Positions 30,837-51,885 of a stretch of 64,000 nucleotides of DNA are shown in pieces; within the stretch, counting starts at the first letter, position 1, and every line of letters begins with the position of its first letter. A model generated the notes under the pieces. That model was not told where the DNA came from, ran no database searches, and was given only the letters and a program-made list of their open reading frames with translations. The translations under genes and the position numbers were made by a program. Source of the stretch: Piromyces finnis. Its lineage: Eukaryota; Neocallimastigomycota; Neocallimastigomycetes; Neocallimastigales; Neocallimastigaceae. The stretch covers positions 544,001 to 608,000 of the forward strand of contig MCFH01000007.1 in the NCBI GenBank assembly GCA_002104945.1, given 5' to 3'.

Positions 30837-31394
30837 TTTTTTTTTTTTTTTTTTTTTTTAACGTCCGAGTGCATTTCTCCCATCGATCAGAGTTAGCTCC
30901 AATGGTGGTTCTTAGAGAAACGTTGGCTCATTCCTATTGCTAGGTGGTTGTGACCCTCCTGGTCTGTCATACTGTTTCTTCAGCTTCGACGCTCACTTAA
31001 TCCATGTACATTAGATGCATGTCGTTGTACGATATTTCACAACTACAATGCTAAGCCTCTTATAGTCAATTTGATCACGTGTCAACCGCCCCCTAATGTT
31101 TACACTTAAATTGATTAAGGAATATTATGTGTTTTTGGCATAGCCTAAGTCACCACTTATTAAGTTCTAATTTGGAATGTACCATGTACACTAGACCCTC
31201 TCAGGCCGGCTAGACGAGTGTTATTATCATAGTAGTAAATTAGAAAGTTCATTTATACTTACCTGAATATCATAACCCAACCCATGGCAAACCCAGTGGG
31301 AAAATCCACAGGCACTGACATCTGCGGGGTCGAACCAGAAGCCTTATGTATGCTAAGGAAACGCCTTAACAACCAGGATAAAAACTGGAACGAC
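30837..31394 (-). mobile_element. tRNA-derived SINE-like retroposon, apparently full length
   Basis: A 558-bp block whose base composition (about 45 percent GC) differs sharply from the surrounding DNA. Read on the minus strand it starts at 31394 with an 18-nt leader. It then carries a box A-like GTTGTTAAGGCG, an anticodon-arm-like hairpin CCTTA-GCATACA-TAAGG (31358-31342) and a box B GGTTCGACCCC (31336-31326) inside a mostly paired T-arm. It continues for about 460 bp of non-coding body and ends in 23 A residues (30859-30837). A perfect 14-bp duplication of the insertion site flanks it. Poly(A) plus target-site duplication indicates mobilisation by an L1-type LINE, and no coding capacity is seen, so SINE is the best class. 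The body has a short internal repeat (CCATGTACAYTAGA near 31002 and 31180 on the plus strand). It is long for a SINE, so a non-autonomous LINE relic with a tRNA-like 5' end is an alternative. Confidence 0.8.
31326..31376 (-). promoter_or_regulatory. Internal RNA polymerase III promoter (boxes A and B)
   Basis: Box B reads GGTTCGACCCC (10 of 11 to GGTTCGANTCC). A weaker box A-like sequence CTGGTTGTTAAGG lies about 26 bp upstream in the sense of transcription and about 18 bp inside the element's 5' end, the usual tRNA/SINE geometry. The internal tRNA-like hairpins are partly preserved, but the acceptor stem is not evident. Confidence 0.7.
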
Positions 31395-31408
31395 AAAAGC
31401 TTAATAAA
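31395..31408. repeat. Target-site duplication, right copy
   Basis: AAAAGCTTAATAAA, the second copy of the 14-bp duplication. It adjoins the 5' end of the minus-strand element. Confidence 0.9.
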
Positions 31409-32790
31409 AAGTAAATCTATTAACTTTAATTAAAAATTATTATAATGAAGATATTTTCATATGAATAAATCAAAAAATTTTATTTATTTATATTTAATAT
31501 ATTATGTAAATTTACTTGAAATATATAAAAATTAATTAATTAATATATTGAAAAAGCTTGTACAAAAATTAATAATTTCCTTTTTTAGTAAATTATTGAA
31601 AAAAAAGAATATGATTTTTTATTATTAAAAAAAAGTTGACATTGAAGGAGGGAGGTAAGAAAGAAAAGCAATGGTATTGTTGTTTTTAGGTAAAAAAAAA
31701 AAAGGAACTAATTTTTAAACTGGGGATTGTATAGCTATATATTGTATTAGTTTCTACATCGATATTATTCATGTTGAAATAATTAATGATCTAAATAAAG
31801 TATTCTTTTAAGAGAGATTCTATTTGATTTATTACTTTTCAAAGGATCATTAAAAAAAAAACTTTTATTAAAAGAAAGGAAATAAAATATTACTTGATAT
31901 TATTAAGTTGATTTTTACATCCATATGTTATTTTGATTTTATTCCTATTACTAATAAAATTATTATTCAATAATTATAAATTGTTCGTTTATTAAAATGA
32001 ATTATCTTTTTTTTTTTTTAGATAAAATAAAAGATACATTTTTATCAACTTGTATTGGTATTTGTTATGATATGAATACTTTTTTATAATCTCTTTTACT
32101 TGTAAAAATAAAAAATAAAATTATGGTTAAGTATTTCATTAATGGTTGGAAAGATATTAACAAAATGAAGCAATGAATTACACAATTACATTATTCATTG
32201 TATATTTGTATCAGTAAAACATAAACGTATTTTAATTTAATCAGGGAAACATAAACATTATTTATTTCCTTAAAAAAAGGATGGGTATAATATTTATTAT
32301 TATATTTAAGGTTCATGTTATATTATAATAAAAAAGTCTCTACATATATTTAATAAAAGAGATAGAATTATTACTTCATATATATATTCTAAGTATTAAA
32401 AATTATATTCATTCATCTTTTACATGAACATTTATCTTTTCTAACTCTTTTTATTTAATTTATAAAATTTTATTAATTCAATATTTAAAATAATTTCTCC
32501 CTTTTAATAATTATTTATTCATTCATTATTAATAGTTTTTTTTTTTTTTTTTTAACATAGAAATACTATTTTATGTAATATACATTTTGTATATTATACA
32601 AAAAAGTTTAATTGTTTTTATTTTTAAATAACGATTAAAATAAAAAAAAAAAATAAAGGATTCTATTCAAGTTAGTTTAATATTATGAGTATATAAGATT
32701 GCTATTAATAATATTTTGTATTACATTTCTTTAAAAAATAAATATATTTTTGAAAATATATTTACTTTTGAAGAAAAAAAATTAAAAGTA
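31409..32790. other. Gene-free region, LRR gene 3' flank
   Basis: About 1.4 kb of A/T-rich DNA between the retroposon and the stop codon of the LRR gene. Only homopolymer runs (for example 32537-32553) are seen. Confidence 0.55.
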
Positions 32791-40521
<7,731 letters not shown>

Positions 40522-43500
40522 TTTAAGTATTTTTAATTTTAAGTAATTATTTTTATTAATATTTTCTTTAAAAGAATGTGTTTCTTTAACAGTATATGTT
40601 TTGATATTTATATATTATATATAAAGAATCTGTATAATCTGTATAAATAGATGATTATAATTTATAACACTTTTTTTTTTTTTTTTTTTAGAATCAAAAT
40701 ATATCTTTGTAGTTTAATATTAAAGAATTTATCTTTATTATTCATAAAAAAAACTATTTCATTAAAGACTACTCAGTTTATAAATTTGTATTATAATATT
40801 CTACATATAAATTTTTTTTTTCTATTAATAATATTAATGGTAATTAATAATAATTAACATTAAATTGAAGAAAATGAATAATTATAAATATATAAAATAA
40901 AAAAAATATTATATTCTTTTTTTTTTTTATATATATATATTTCTATTTTTATTCTTTATTTTTTATGTTATTCTTTTTAGTTTTTTAAAAAAAACTTTAC
41001 AAAATTATATTTTTAGAATAGTATTGGTGATACATTTTAGAAATTTAATAACTTTTTAAATTTAGCTTTTGTTTTTAAAGAACTTTATTTTTTAAAATGG
41101 AATTTAAGAGAATTTATTTTAATGGTGGAAATTTATTAAATGAAATGAAACCTTTAATAACTTTGTACTTTTTAATAATTAATTTCATGATTTGACCTAT
41201 TAATTAAATAATCTAATATAAGACATTTTTTTTTATTTATTTAATCTACTCTATATTTGTTAAAGTTTTTATTGTTTTAACCAGTTATCATTAAATATTT
41301 TAATTATTTTAAATATATATAATTATTTATAATAAAAGAATAAAAGGAACCGAGTCAAAAAATACAACATTTTTATCAGAAATTATTTCTATATTAATTA
41401 TTATTAATTAATTATTTTATCTTTAAATAATAGTAATGATCGAAATGAACTAAAAAATAATTTATTCCAAAGTATTTATTATTGAATTTGCTTTATATTT
41501 ATTACTTTTCAATTGGCATTTCCTTTTTTTTTCATTAAAAATTTATAAAAGTATTAAATTATCATTTATATATCTACTATGTAACCAGTATATCAGTATA
41601 TATAGGCTAAAGTATACTCTTTAATAACCTTTTTTTTTTATTTTATTTATCATAGTTAAAGAGAGTATTGTTTAATTATTAAAATTTTTAATTATGTAAT
41701 AATTTAATATTATATTTTTTCCAAAATGATTGTTTTTTATCATTTTAATATCAATGTATCTAAAAAATATTTAAAATAATTATTCTTTAAGATTATGGAT
41801 TTTATGAAATCTTTTACACATTAGTTTACAATTTAAATTAATAGTATCAATAGGTAAAACATCAACATTGCTTTTTATATTGTATCTCAAAAAACAAAAA
41901 CAAAGATATGTTTATTAAAATGAAGAGAAATATTTTATTTGTCTATTTGTCTATTATTATTGCTAATAATAATTTAGGACAGTGCTTAATAATTTGTTTT
42001 AGGATTATAAAATAAGGAACTTTATCATTTAAATTTAATATTATTATTGTAAAATTAATTATGTTCTATTGAATATTTACATGTTATTATTTATAATATA
42101 TTCATGAACAATATAAATTATATATTAAAATATTGAATAATAATAAAAAATGAAAATATTATAACCATACTGCATGTATTACATGTATAGAATGGATGTA
42201 AAAAAAAAAAGTCCATTAAAAACTATTAATTCTATTTTTAATATATTTGATTAAGAAAATCAATTCAAAATATGAATTTATCCTTTAATGTATTAATTAA
42301 ATACCATTCTATTTTTATTATGATATATAAAAATAGATACTAAAATAAATTATCTTACTCTTTATATGTGCTTCATTAGTTTTGTTACATTAACATTTTA
42401 TTCGTTAAAACTAAATATGTCATCAAAATTTAATATTAAATATTTAATTAGTATAAATATGGAAAATAATAATTTAAATGTATTAATTTAAATCAATTTA
42501 TATAATCGGTATAACAGAAAAGTGGTATATTTATATTTATTTGAACTATTATTAACTATTATAATAAATATTAAATAGTATAAAAAATAAAAAAGAAAAG
42601 TTAAAAATTAACATTATATAAAATATTTATTAATTTAAATTTAATAATATAGCAATATAATTTATTAGGAAAAGAAATAAAAAAAATTTGAATTATTTAT
42701 TCAATTGTATTTATGGTATTATTAAATCCCATTTTATACTATTATATAATGAATAAATGTTACTTTAAATACGAAAAAAAAAACATAAAACTAACAATAT
42801 TGATTCAAAAAGCTTTCTAAATTCTCATATACATATATAACATTCCTTCCATATATGAATAATCTAATAAAAATAAATAAAAAAAGTTTATAATTGCTTT
42901 TTATTATTTTATTTTATATATGAGAAGTAACGATTAATAATTGTGTAGGATGTATTAATAAAGATAATTAAAGTATATTATGTATTTTATATGGGTTATA
43001 ATATGATATTAAAAATATATGTCATTCTATTATGTTATAATAAAAACCTTTCAATAATAAAATTCATGAAACTAAAGATGTCATTCTATTATGTTATAAT
43101 AAAAACCTTTCAATAATAAAATACATGAAACTAAAGATGACATTCTATTATGTTATAATAAAAACCTTTCAATAATAAAATACATGAAACTAAAAATAAT
43201 ACTATTTAATTGTTATACTAGTTAGTTGTTATACTATTTTGAAAAGGTGATAAGATTATAATTTCATTTTCAAATAGATTTAATTATTTTAATTTATTAT
43301 AATTTTTCAGATGACAAAAAAAAACTTTAATTTTTTAATATAAACAAATAAAAATTTTTTGCCAAAAAAAGAAAAAAAAGACTCTAATTTTGTCATACCT
43401 TTTAAAAATAATAAATAATAAGGTTTTTAAAATTTTATACCCAATTAAATGAACGAATAAAAATTCAATTTAATTAAAAAATATTACTAAATAAGGTTAA

Positions 43501-46490
43501 TAAATTTCCATAATTAAACTTTAATAAAATGTTACACGAACAATATTAGAAAATTACCAAAAAGAATAAATCTAATTATATTGTAATTTTATATAACAAA
43601 ATATAATAATAAATTATATTATATAATAAAATATATAATAAAAAGTATCTAAAATTATTATTTCAGAGCCAATAATATGCAAAAGAAAATATATATAAAA
43701 TAAATATAAATAAATGTATTACGATATATTTTAATTAAATTAATTAAAATACTCTATAAAAATGAAATAGCCAATAAACATATCCCAGTAAATTACATAT
43801 AGAAAAGTAAATAAGAATGAGTAATTAGGAGCAGAAGTATTGTATAAAATAGAAAGATGATAATTTAATATAGAAAGAAAAAGAATGGAATATAGTATAA
43901 AGGTAATTTTATATAGTATAAATTTGATAATTAATTATATTGAGTTGGTATTTCTATTAAAAGCATGACTATATTTTATTTAAAAATAATATATTTTATG
44001 CATTTTCTATAGTTCAACATGAACTAGGCAAATAATTAATGTTTATCCACATTAATTAATTATTTTATATTATATATAAAGTATCCAGAAATAAATTAAA
44101 TTAATTAAAAATAGAAGTAACAAAAATAAATTAAAAAAATATTCCATAATTAGAAAACTAAAGTAAATTAAATATTTATTACTATTTATTTTATTTATAT
44201 TTATAAAATATAGAATAATATAGAATAGAATATAGATTTTTTTAAATATGTAATATAAACAAAGGAATATAAACAATACCAAAAGAAAACCAACTCAAAT
44301 ATTAAAAAAAAAACCATGATGATTCAGGCTCATTCCATATTAATGATACTAAACAACAATTAATTAAAAAAATTATAAAATTACTTTTTTTAGTTGATGC
44401 GACACGGCACATATATTAAATATTAAAATGCCGATATAACAATTAATAGAAATAATAATAGGTTTAACCGTGTGTACTTTGATAGAGTATTATTTTCAAA
44501 GCATCTAATGAATAGTAAATGCTTTTGTATATAATAAAAAAAACGACTGAAAGGTAATGCATTTTTTATAATTAAATCAAGAGAATAGTGTCTTATGATA
44601 ATGAGCATAATATAAAATTACCCATAATTATGTTCACCTTTACCAATCATTTATCCCTTTATCCTTTTTTTTTATTATAAATATATATAAATATTTATAA
44701 TATGTGTATGTACAATGACCCATCACCCTTTCATATTCATATAAAATAAAATGAATACTTATTTAGAAAATAATGTATTAAAAATGTATTATGAAATTAT
44801 TTAATTTAAATATTTAATATAGCAAATTTAATTTACTAAAAAATAGAAAAGGAAGGCTTTACCATTTTAATAATGAATATTATATGTAACAAAAAAAATA
44901 ATAAAATTTCTAACACTATCAATACATTAACATTATTTTTTTAATAAGCATAGTACTGTAACTATTAAAAATTAAAATAGAACAAGTAGTACTTTTAAAA
45001 CCAAAAAAAAATTATAATTACATATCAATATATATCAATATATACATTATGAATAATATTCTATAAGAACCTTTCAAGGTATAAAACGTTATTGATCGAG
45101 CTGTCATTTTTTTTTTTTTTAATTTCTAAATTACTAAAACTATTCTATATAATATATAATAAATATATATAATATATAGTCAATATTATTCAAAGATTAG
45201 AATGTAATTTAAATATATCATTTTTTTTATTTATTTAATATAAAATTCAAAGTACTATTTTGAATATATGAATTATATATAAATTAATATATAATAAATA
45301 TAATTACGATTTAAATATATATTGAATTATATTTATAATATATGATAAATATTAATAAATCTATTACATTGTATAATTATTATATATACATATTTATATA
45401 TTAAAATAAATATATTATAAAATTAATTTAAAAAATGTGCCAAATCAATATTATTATATATAAAGAATATAAAAAATAATATATCAATTTTAATTAATAA
45501 TTTACACAAAATCTTAAATAATAATAATTTAAAATTTTGAAGAATTAAAAATAAATATATAAACTTTGTAGCTTTTTTTTTTTTAAAATAAAAGTTAACT
45601 TGACATTTAATCAATAATTTGTTTGATTTAATCGTCTATTCCCTTATTATGCTAAATAATCAATAAAAAAAAATAAAGAATAAATAAATATTAAAAGATA
45701 TATAAAAATTATTTTTAATACTATATATAATTTATAAATTATGCTTATATGATTTTATAAAATAAAAATGAAGAAATAAAACACTTTTATTCAACTAAAA
45801 AAGAAAGTGTTTTACTTGCTTCATAACAAATTAATATTATTTATTATTTATCAATTATTATATAATTTATTATCTCACAAAATATCATTTAATTACTTAT
45901 AAAAAGAAAAAATATATAAATATTCATAATTAACTAATTCTTTAATAAGAAAAGGAAATATACATATAATTATCTCATCAAATTCTCTTATATTTTTTTT
46001 ATTATACATATTCATATTTTATCTCAAATACCATTATTATATTTAATTCATTTCAACAACGACAATATTATTATTATTTTTCTTAAATTTATTATAAAGA
46101 AAAAAAAAAAAGAAAATTCATAAATAATTACTTTAAATTTTAGCAATATTTTATTATTAATAGGTCAAAATTGGTATTATTGAACCATTTAAATTTATTC
46201 ATTCCATTAAATAATTTATAATAATATATGTTTTATAATATGTTAATTTAATTTTAAATTTTGTATTTCAATTTATTCCACTAAACGATATCAAAGGTAT
46301 TATTTTTTGAATATTTTTAATTACTGAGATACATATTATAACTATTAAAAAAAAAATTTTTTTTTTCATAATTGTTATGCTTTTTTTTTCAATGTTCTAA
46401 TTCCATGTCTTTTTTTATACCTATATAAAGCTATAATTGTATTTTATATATATTTTTAATTCTAATAAAAAAATAATTTAAATAAATAAA
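40522..46490. other. Large gene-free region
   Basis: About 6 kb with almost no G or C, between the LRR gene (transcribed away) and the 1515-residue gene (transcribed away), so it includes both promoters. Contents: a 59-bp x 3 tandem array (43019-43194) and a possible coding remnant at 44312-44420. That remnant is plus-strand frame NHDDSGSFHINDTKQQLIKK and following, 36 codons with no start. No RNA gene is seen. Confidence 0.5.
43019..43194. repeat. Three tandem copies of a 59-bp unit
   Basis: The unit begins ATGTCATTCTATTATGTTAT and contains AAAAACCTTTCAATAATAAA. Copies start at 43019, 43078 and 43137 and differ only at single positions (TTCATG versus TACATG; ATGTC versus ATGAC). Confidence 0.93.
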
Positions 46491-49400
46491 ATGAAGTTTA
46501 AAACAATATTTAAGAAATTAAACCCAAAAAAATATGATAAAAAGTCAGCATTAAATGATAGAATTTCACCAACTTCTCCTTCCCCCGCTTCATCACCAAA
46601 TACAACTTCACCTGTAAATTATAAACCTATTGATTTTCCTCAAAGAAAAACAAGTAGTGTTTTTCAAGGATATCCAAATAATCATTTTAATATTTATGGT
46701 AGAAAATATTCAGCATCAACTATTAGTTCTAGCTCACTTCCTACATCATTTCCCCCAGTACCTTATGTTGTACAACCAACTAAACAAAATGAAGTTACTG
46801 AAATAAACCAAGAATCATTAGATTATTCACAAGTTTCAACAATACCATCACCTTCTCGTAGAGAATCATATATAACGTCAAGACGTTCATCTCAAAAAGT
46901 CATCAATCAAGAAAATATCGATATAAATGAATTTCGTAAAAATTCAATAGGAAAAATACACGGTGCTAACGAATTTTTTGGTGTAAAATCACTTGAAAAT
47001 TCAAATAATACCACTACTCTTATTAATTCAAACGATGAGGTCATGACTTCTTTCCCATCAAAGCGTTCAAATTCTCCAAACGATCATTCCAATACACTTA
47101 ATCCATTGTTAATGGCCCTTCATAAAGATAAAGATGAAAATAGACAAGAAAAAAATGATGAAATTTTGGAATACATTGATAACCAAAATGAAAATCTTGC
47201 TGTAGATGGATATTTTGAAAGTCCTTATCCAGAAACACAAACATATGAAAATAATAATACATTAATGAGGACCATTAGTACAAAACCACATTCACAACCA
47301 CATTCTCCACTTTCACCATCCTTATCTATTTCTTCAAAAAAGAAAACTCATTCAATATTTGGATATTTAAAAAAGAAGGATAAAAAGAAGGATAAGGAAT
47401 TTAAAACAGTATTCAAAAATTTTAGTGTTATGGATACACAATCAATTGAACATGAAGGATTGATTATAGTCGATAATCAAAATAACGCTTTACACAGCCT
47501 TTGGGAACAATGTAATTCTGATCTTATGAAAAGAAATAGTACAATAAATAAAAATTCAGTAGTTCCACCATTATCTCCATTAAGTACTGCAAAATCACTA
47601 AATAATGAAAAAATAGTTCCACCATTATCTCCATTAAGTACTGCAAAATCACTAAATAATGAAAAAATTAGTACAAGTCCTATTAGTACGCCATTAAATT
47701 ATGAAAAAGTATCTAATCCTCATAATTCACAATCAAACTATCACAAAAGTTTAGAAAGAAAAAGTACAAGTCCATTTATTTCACCAATAAATGAAAAAAA
47801 TTGTATGAATATCAGTCCACTCAGTTCACCATCAAATCAAGAAATATTAAATTTAAATTTAATTCAATCTTCATTAAATAACAAAAAAATTAGTTCTAGT
47901 CCACTTCATTCACCAAAAAATGCAAATAGAATAAGTGTTAATTCACGATATATAACTGGTAATAATGAAAGAATAAGTAGTTCTTACAGCTCACCAATAA
48001 ATCAACACATGAATTATGAAAGAATTAGTCCACTTAATTCACCATTAAACCACAAAAGAATTAGTCCACTTAATTCACCTTTGAGTCATGAAAGAATGAG
48101 TTTATTTAGTTTATCTAATGAAAGAGTAAGCCCAAATCTTTATAATTCACCAGGAAATTCTGAAAAAAAGAATAGTCAACTTAATTCATTAAAAGATGAA
48201 TCACAAAACGGAATTAATACTATAAGACCACCACGTTCCCAAAGTATTAATTCTCAACAACGTAACTTTAGTTATTATAATGGTGTTGTTAATCATTCAC
48301 CTTCACCATCAACTCCAAAATATCCAATAAATTCAATCGCTACATCACCAAGATATAAAATTTACATGAAAGAGAGTAATGATAATAAACCAAATGTTGA
48401 TTTACTTGACGATACAATGAATTCTCAACAATGCAATAGTGAAGTCAGTTATTCTCTATCAATGTTAAAATCTCAAGTAAACCCATACGCCACTTCACCA
48501 AGATATAGAGTTTATATGATGAATAACAATAACAATGACGATAATAAAACTAACGCTGATTTTAATACAATTAATAGCATCAATTATAATAATAAATCAA
48601 GAATTAATTCCTTAAAAGGAAAACCTTCTGTTCCTGGTAGAAATGATTCTTTATTTAATAATTTAACTGTAAATATACAAAATAAACCATTGTCTCATCA
48701 ATCATCAACTTCCCATCCATTAGTAGAAATGTCAAAATCCGATTTATTGTTAAATAATAAAAACAATAATAATAGTAGAACAAGTCTTCGTATTAATACC
48801 AATGTTCCTGTAAGAATTGTTCATTCCCCTGTAAATAATAAACCACAAATTTCACCTAATGGTTATTCACTTAAACTTACAACATCACCATTACCACCAC
48901 TAAGAACTAGAAAGTCACCAGCATTAAGTTATACTAAACTATCCTCACCAATTTCACCTACATCTAATGTTTCCAGTGAAGATATATTAAAGGAAAATGT
49001 TGGACAAACTGATATTAGTACAAATAATAATTCTCTTTCAAAGAACAAAAACAACATTTTAAATAGTAATATTGAAAAGGAACAATCAAAAGAGTGTATT
49101 TCATTAAAGGTATCAGAAACAGAAAAAGAAAGCGTTTTAGCCAAATATTTAGAAGAAAGAACAGAAGAAGAAAGTACCATTATTAGCTTTATTGAAAAAC
49201 CATCTGAACCAGAAACTGAAATTATTGAAAAGAAAGAGAAATCATTTAAAAATTTAAAAGAAGATACTACTGAGAAAGAAGAATTGACTAAGGATTCAAA
49301 AGAAAAAACTATTGAGAAAGAAGAATTAACTGAAGACTCAAAAGAAAAAACTATTGAGAAAGAAGAATTAACTGAAGACTCAAAAGTTAAAATTATTGAG

Positions 49401-51038
49401 AATGAATTAATTAATAATTCAAAAGAAAAAATTATTGAAAAGGAAGTGTTATCTGAAAATTCTAAGGAAATAATTGAAGAAAATGTAAATGTTGTAAAAA
49501 CGATAGATGTACAAATTGAAAATAGTTTGTGTGATGAATTAAGTGATGATACTATCAAAACTATTCCTGAACCTTCCATACACTCAATGAACACTGAGAA
49601 CGCCGGGTCTGTTAAGTCAAAGATTTCTACTCTTTCAAAAATATCTAATAATGTAAAAACATCATTAAAAAGTTTTGCAAAGAGTTTAGGTGATAAGGAT
49701 AATATATACGAAAACACTGACATATCAAGAATTTCTAAGAGATCTTCTATCACCAGCTTTACAAGTAATAATTCTGATGATTCTAGCATCTCTGATCTTT
49801 TTTCTACAACAATTACTAAATGTCCAGTAACAGAAGAAGCCCAATGTAGCAATCCAGCAAATCAAGATGAAGCCATTCGATATAACATTGAAAATATGAA
49901 ACCAATAAAAATTATTAAAGAATCAAAGAATAGTAATCTTGGTAAGAGAACATCAGGTATATTAAAAAACAGATCTTCATATTCCATATTGAAAAATAAG
50001 AGTTCTTTTAATAAACTTAAGAATAGAAATAGTGGAAGTATCTATAGTATTTATAGTGGTAGTATTGATGCTTTTCCAATTAAATTAGATGAGATGCCAT
50101 CAAAAAAATTAAAAAATAAAATATCTATAGAAAGTAAAAAAAGTAAAGTAAGTTTTTGTGAAGATAAAAATATTTACAGAAACATTACCATTGATAGAAA
50201 AGATAGTTCAAAATTAAAGCGTATCAGTAATAGTAGTATTATTCCCTACATTGTAGAAAAGTCATTAAATCAAACCACTATCTTGAATGAATCTTCAATA
50301 AAATTTGATAATTATAGCACTACTGAATCCTTTTCTATTTTAAAAGGAAACTTTAATGAAGACGATGAAAGTATGAATGGTAACATCGGCTTTTCAGATA
50401 ATGAATATAATACCGATATTCCAGCTGAACCATACTTTTATCAAATTCACAATATGCCATCTATTTCCTCCATAAACTTTTCATATGATTCAGAAATTGA
50501 TGCTGTCGTTTCTGATCTTACCAAAGAAAAAATTCAAATATTCGATCAACAATTATTGAATAATAAAACCAATTCATCAGCAACTTTTTATCATAATAGT
50601 CATGAAGATACAATGAACAAACGTCAAAGTAGTAATAATACTTATCATAATGAAGATGAAGAAATAAGTAACTTTTTTGAAAGTCAATCTGACAATAGAA
50701 CATCTTTCATTGTAATTGGTAAAGATGATGATGTATTAAAGGAAAATTCATTAGTTGATAAGAACACTAAAGGTAATACTTTATATAATGATAAAACTAA
50801 TAATAAAGATTCATATAGTAATAGATTAAAAAAAAATAATCAATTATTGTCCAATTCTGAATCTTTAAACTCAACTTCTTCTGTAAACGCTATCCGTAAC
50901 TTTCCACAAAATGGAAAGGATTTTAAATATACCCCAAGTTGTTCATCATCAATCATAACCAATATATCTACCAATACCAACAATATCAACAATAGCATAA
51001 ATAGTAACTATAGTATATATTTTAATAATTATTTATAG
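46491..51038 (+). CDS. Large Ser/Asn/Pro-rich low-complexity protein, unknown
   Basis: A single uninterrupted frame of 1515 codons from ATG 46491 to TAG 51038, unusual beside intron-rich neighbours. I recognise no domain. The first 20 residues are strongly basic (MKFKTIFKKLNPKKYDKK). Residues 25-330 are Ser/Pro/Thr-rich with several SPxSP-type sites, and a second basic cluster (YLKKKDKKKDKEFK) sits near residue 295. From about 350 to 560 there are irregular repeats around the motif NNEKISxSPLxSP, including an exact 18-residue duplication (PPLSPLSTAKSLNNEKI). Residues 920-990 are tandem acidic/basic repeats of EKEELTEDSKEKTI. Further on are basic repeats ILKNRSSYSILKNKSS, then an acidic, Asn-rich tail. 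There is no signal peptide or membrane helix. The composition suggests a disordered, phosphorylated scaffold such as a cortical or cytoskeletal regulator, but that is inference only. Confidence 0.85.
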   Translation: MKFKTIFKKLNPKKYDKKSALNDRISPTSPSPASSPNTTSPVNYKPIDFPQRKTSSVFQGYPNNHFNIYGRKYSASTISSSSLPTSFPPVPYVVQPTKQNEVTEINQESLDYSQVSTIPSPSRRESYITSRRSSQKVINQENIDINEFRKNSIGKIHGANEFFGVKSLENSNNTTTLINSNDEVMTSFPSKRSNSPNDHSNTLNPLLMALHKDKDENRQEKNDEILEYIDNQNENLAVDGYFESPYPETQTYENNNTLMRTISTKPHSQPHSPLSPSLSISSKKKTHSIFGYLKKKDKKKDKEFKTVFKNFSVMDTQSIEHEGLIIVDNQNNALHSLWEQCNSDLMKRNSTINKNSVVPPLSPLSTAKSLNNEKIVPPLSPLSTAKSLNNEKISTSPISTPLNYEKVSNPHNSQSNYHKSLERKSTSPFISPINEKNCMNISPLSSPSNQEILNLNLIQSSLNNKKISSSPLHSPKNANRISVNSRYITGNNERISSSYSSPINQHMNYERISPLNSPLNHKRISPLNSPLSHERMSLFSLSNERVSPNLYNSPGNSEKKNSQLNSLKDESQNGINTIRPPRSQSINSQQRNFSYYNGVVNHSPSPSTPKYPINSIATSPRYKIYMKESNDNKPNVDLLDDTMNSQQCNSEVSYSLSMLKSQVNPYATSPRYRVYMMNNNNNDDNKTNADFNTINSINYNNKSRINSLKGKPSVPGRNDSLFNNLTVNIQNKPLSHQSSTSHPLVEMSKSDLLLNNKNNNNSRTSLRINTNVPVRIVHSPVNNKPQISPNGYSLKLTTSPLPPLRTRKSPALSYTKLSSPISPTSNVSSEDILKENVGQTDISTNNNSLSKNKNNILNSNIEKEQSKECISLKVSETEKESVLAKYLEERTEEESTIISFIEKPSEPETEIIEKKEKSFKNLKEDTTEKEELTKDSKEKTIEKEELTEDSKEKTIEKEELTEDSKVKIIENELINNSKEKIIEKEVLSENSKEIIEENVNVVKTIDVQIENSLCDELSDDTIKTIPEPSIHSMNTENAGSVKSKISTLSKISNNVKTSLKSFAKSLGDKDNIYENTDISRISKRSSITSFTSNNSDDSSISDLFSTTITKCPVTEEAQCSNPANQDEAIRYNIENMKPIKIIKESKNSNLGKRTSGILKNRSSYSILKNKSSFNKLKNRNSGSIYSIYSGSIDAFPIKLDEMPSKKLKNKISIESKKSKVSFCEDKNIYRNITIDRKDSSKLKRISNSSIIPYIVEKSLNQTTILNESSIKFDNYSTTESFSILKGNFNEDDESMNGNIGFSDNEYNTDIPAEPYFYQIHNMPSISSINFSYDSEIDAVVSDLTKEKIQIFDQQLLNNKTNSSATFYHNSHEDTMNKRQSSNNTYHNEDEEISNFFESQSDNRTSFIVIGKDDDVLKENSLVDKNTKGNTLYNDKTNNKDSYSNRLKKNNQLLSNSESLNSTSSVNAIRNFPQNGKDFKYTPSCSSSIITNISTNTNNINNSINSNYSIYFNNYL

Positions 51039-51885
<847 letters not shown>

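Noticed and set aside
31326-31394. A functional tRNA gene
   Set aside because: Boxes A and B and two arm-like hairpins are present, but no acceptor stem can be closed, the loop lacks the usual T33, and the sequence sits at the head of a poly(A)-tailed, target-duplicated element.
43019-43194. CRISPR-like array
   Set aside because: The 59-bp units are contiguous with no unique spacers, and the genome is eukaryotic.
44312-44420. 36-codon open stretch (NHDDSGSFHINDTKQQLIKK...)
   Set aside because: Looks mildly coding but is short, has no usable start or partner exons, and cannot be told from chance.
48929-49852. 307-codon minus-strand open frame
   Set aside because: It is the antisense shadow of the biased, repetitive 1515-residue gene; its Ser/Phe composition mirrors the Glu/Lys repeats of the plus strand.
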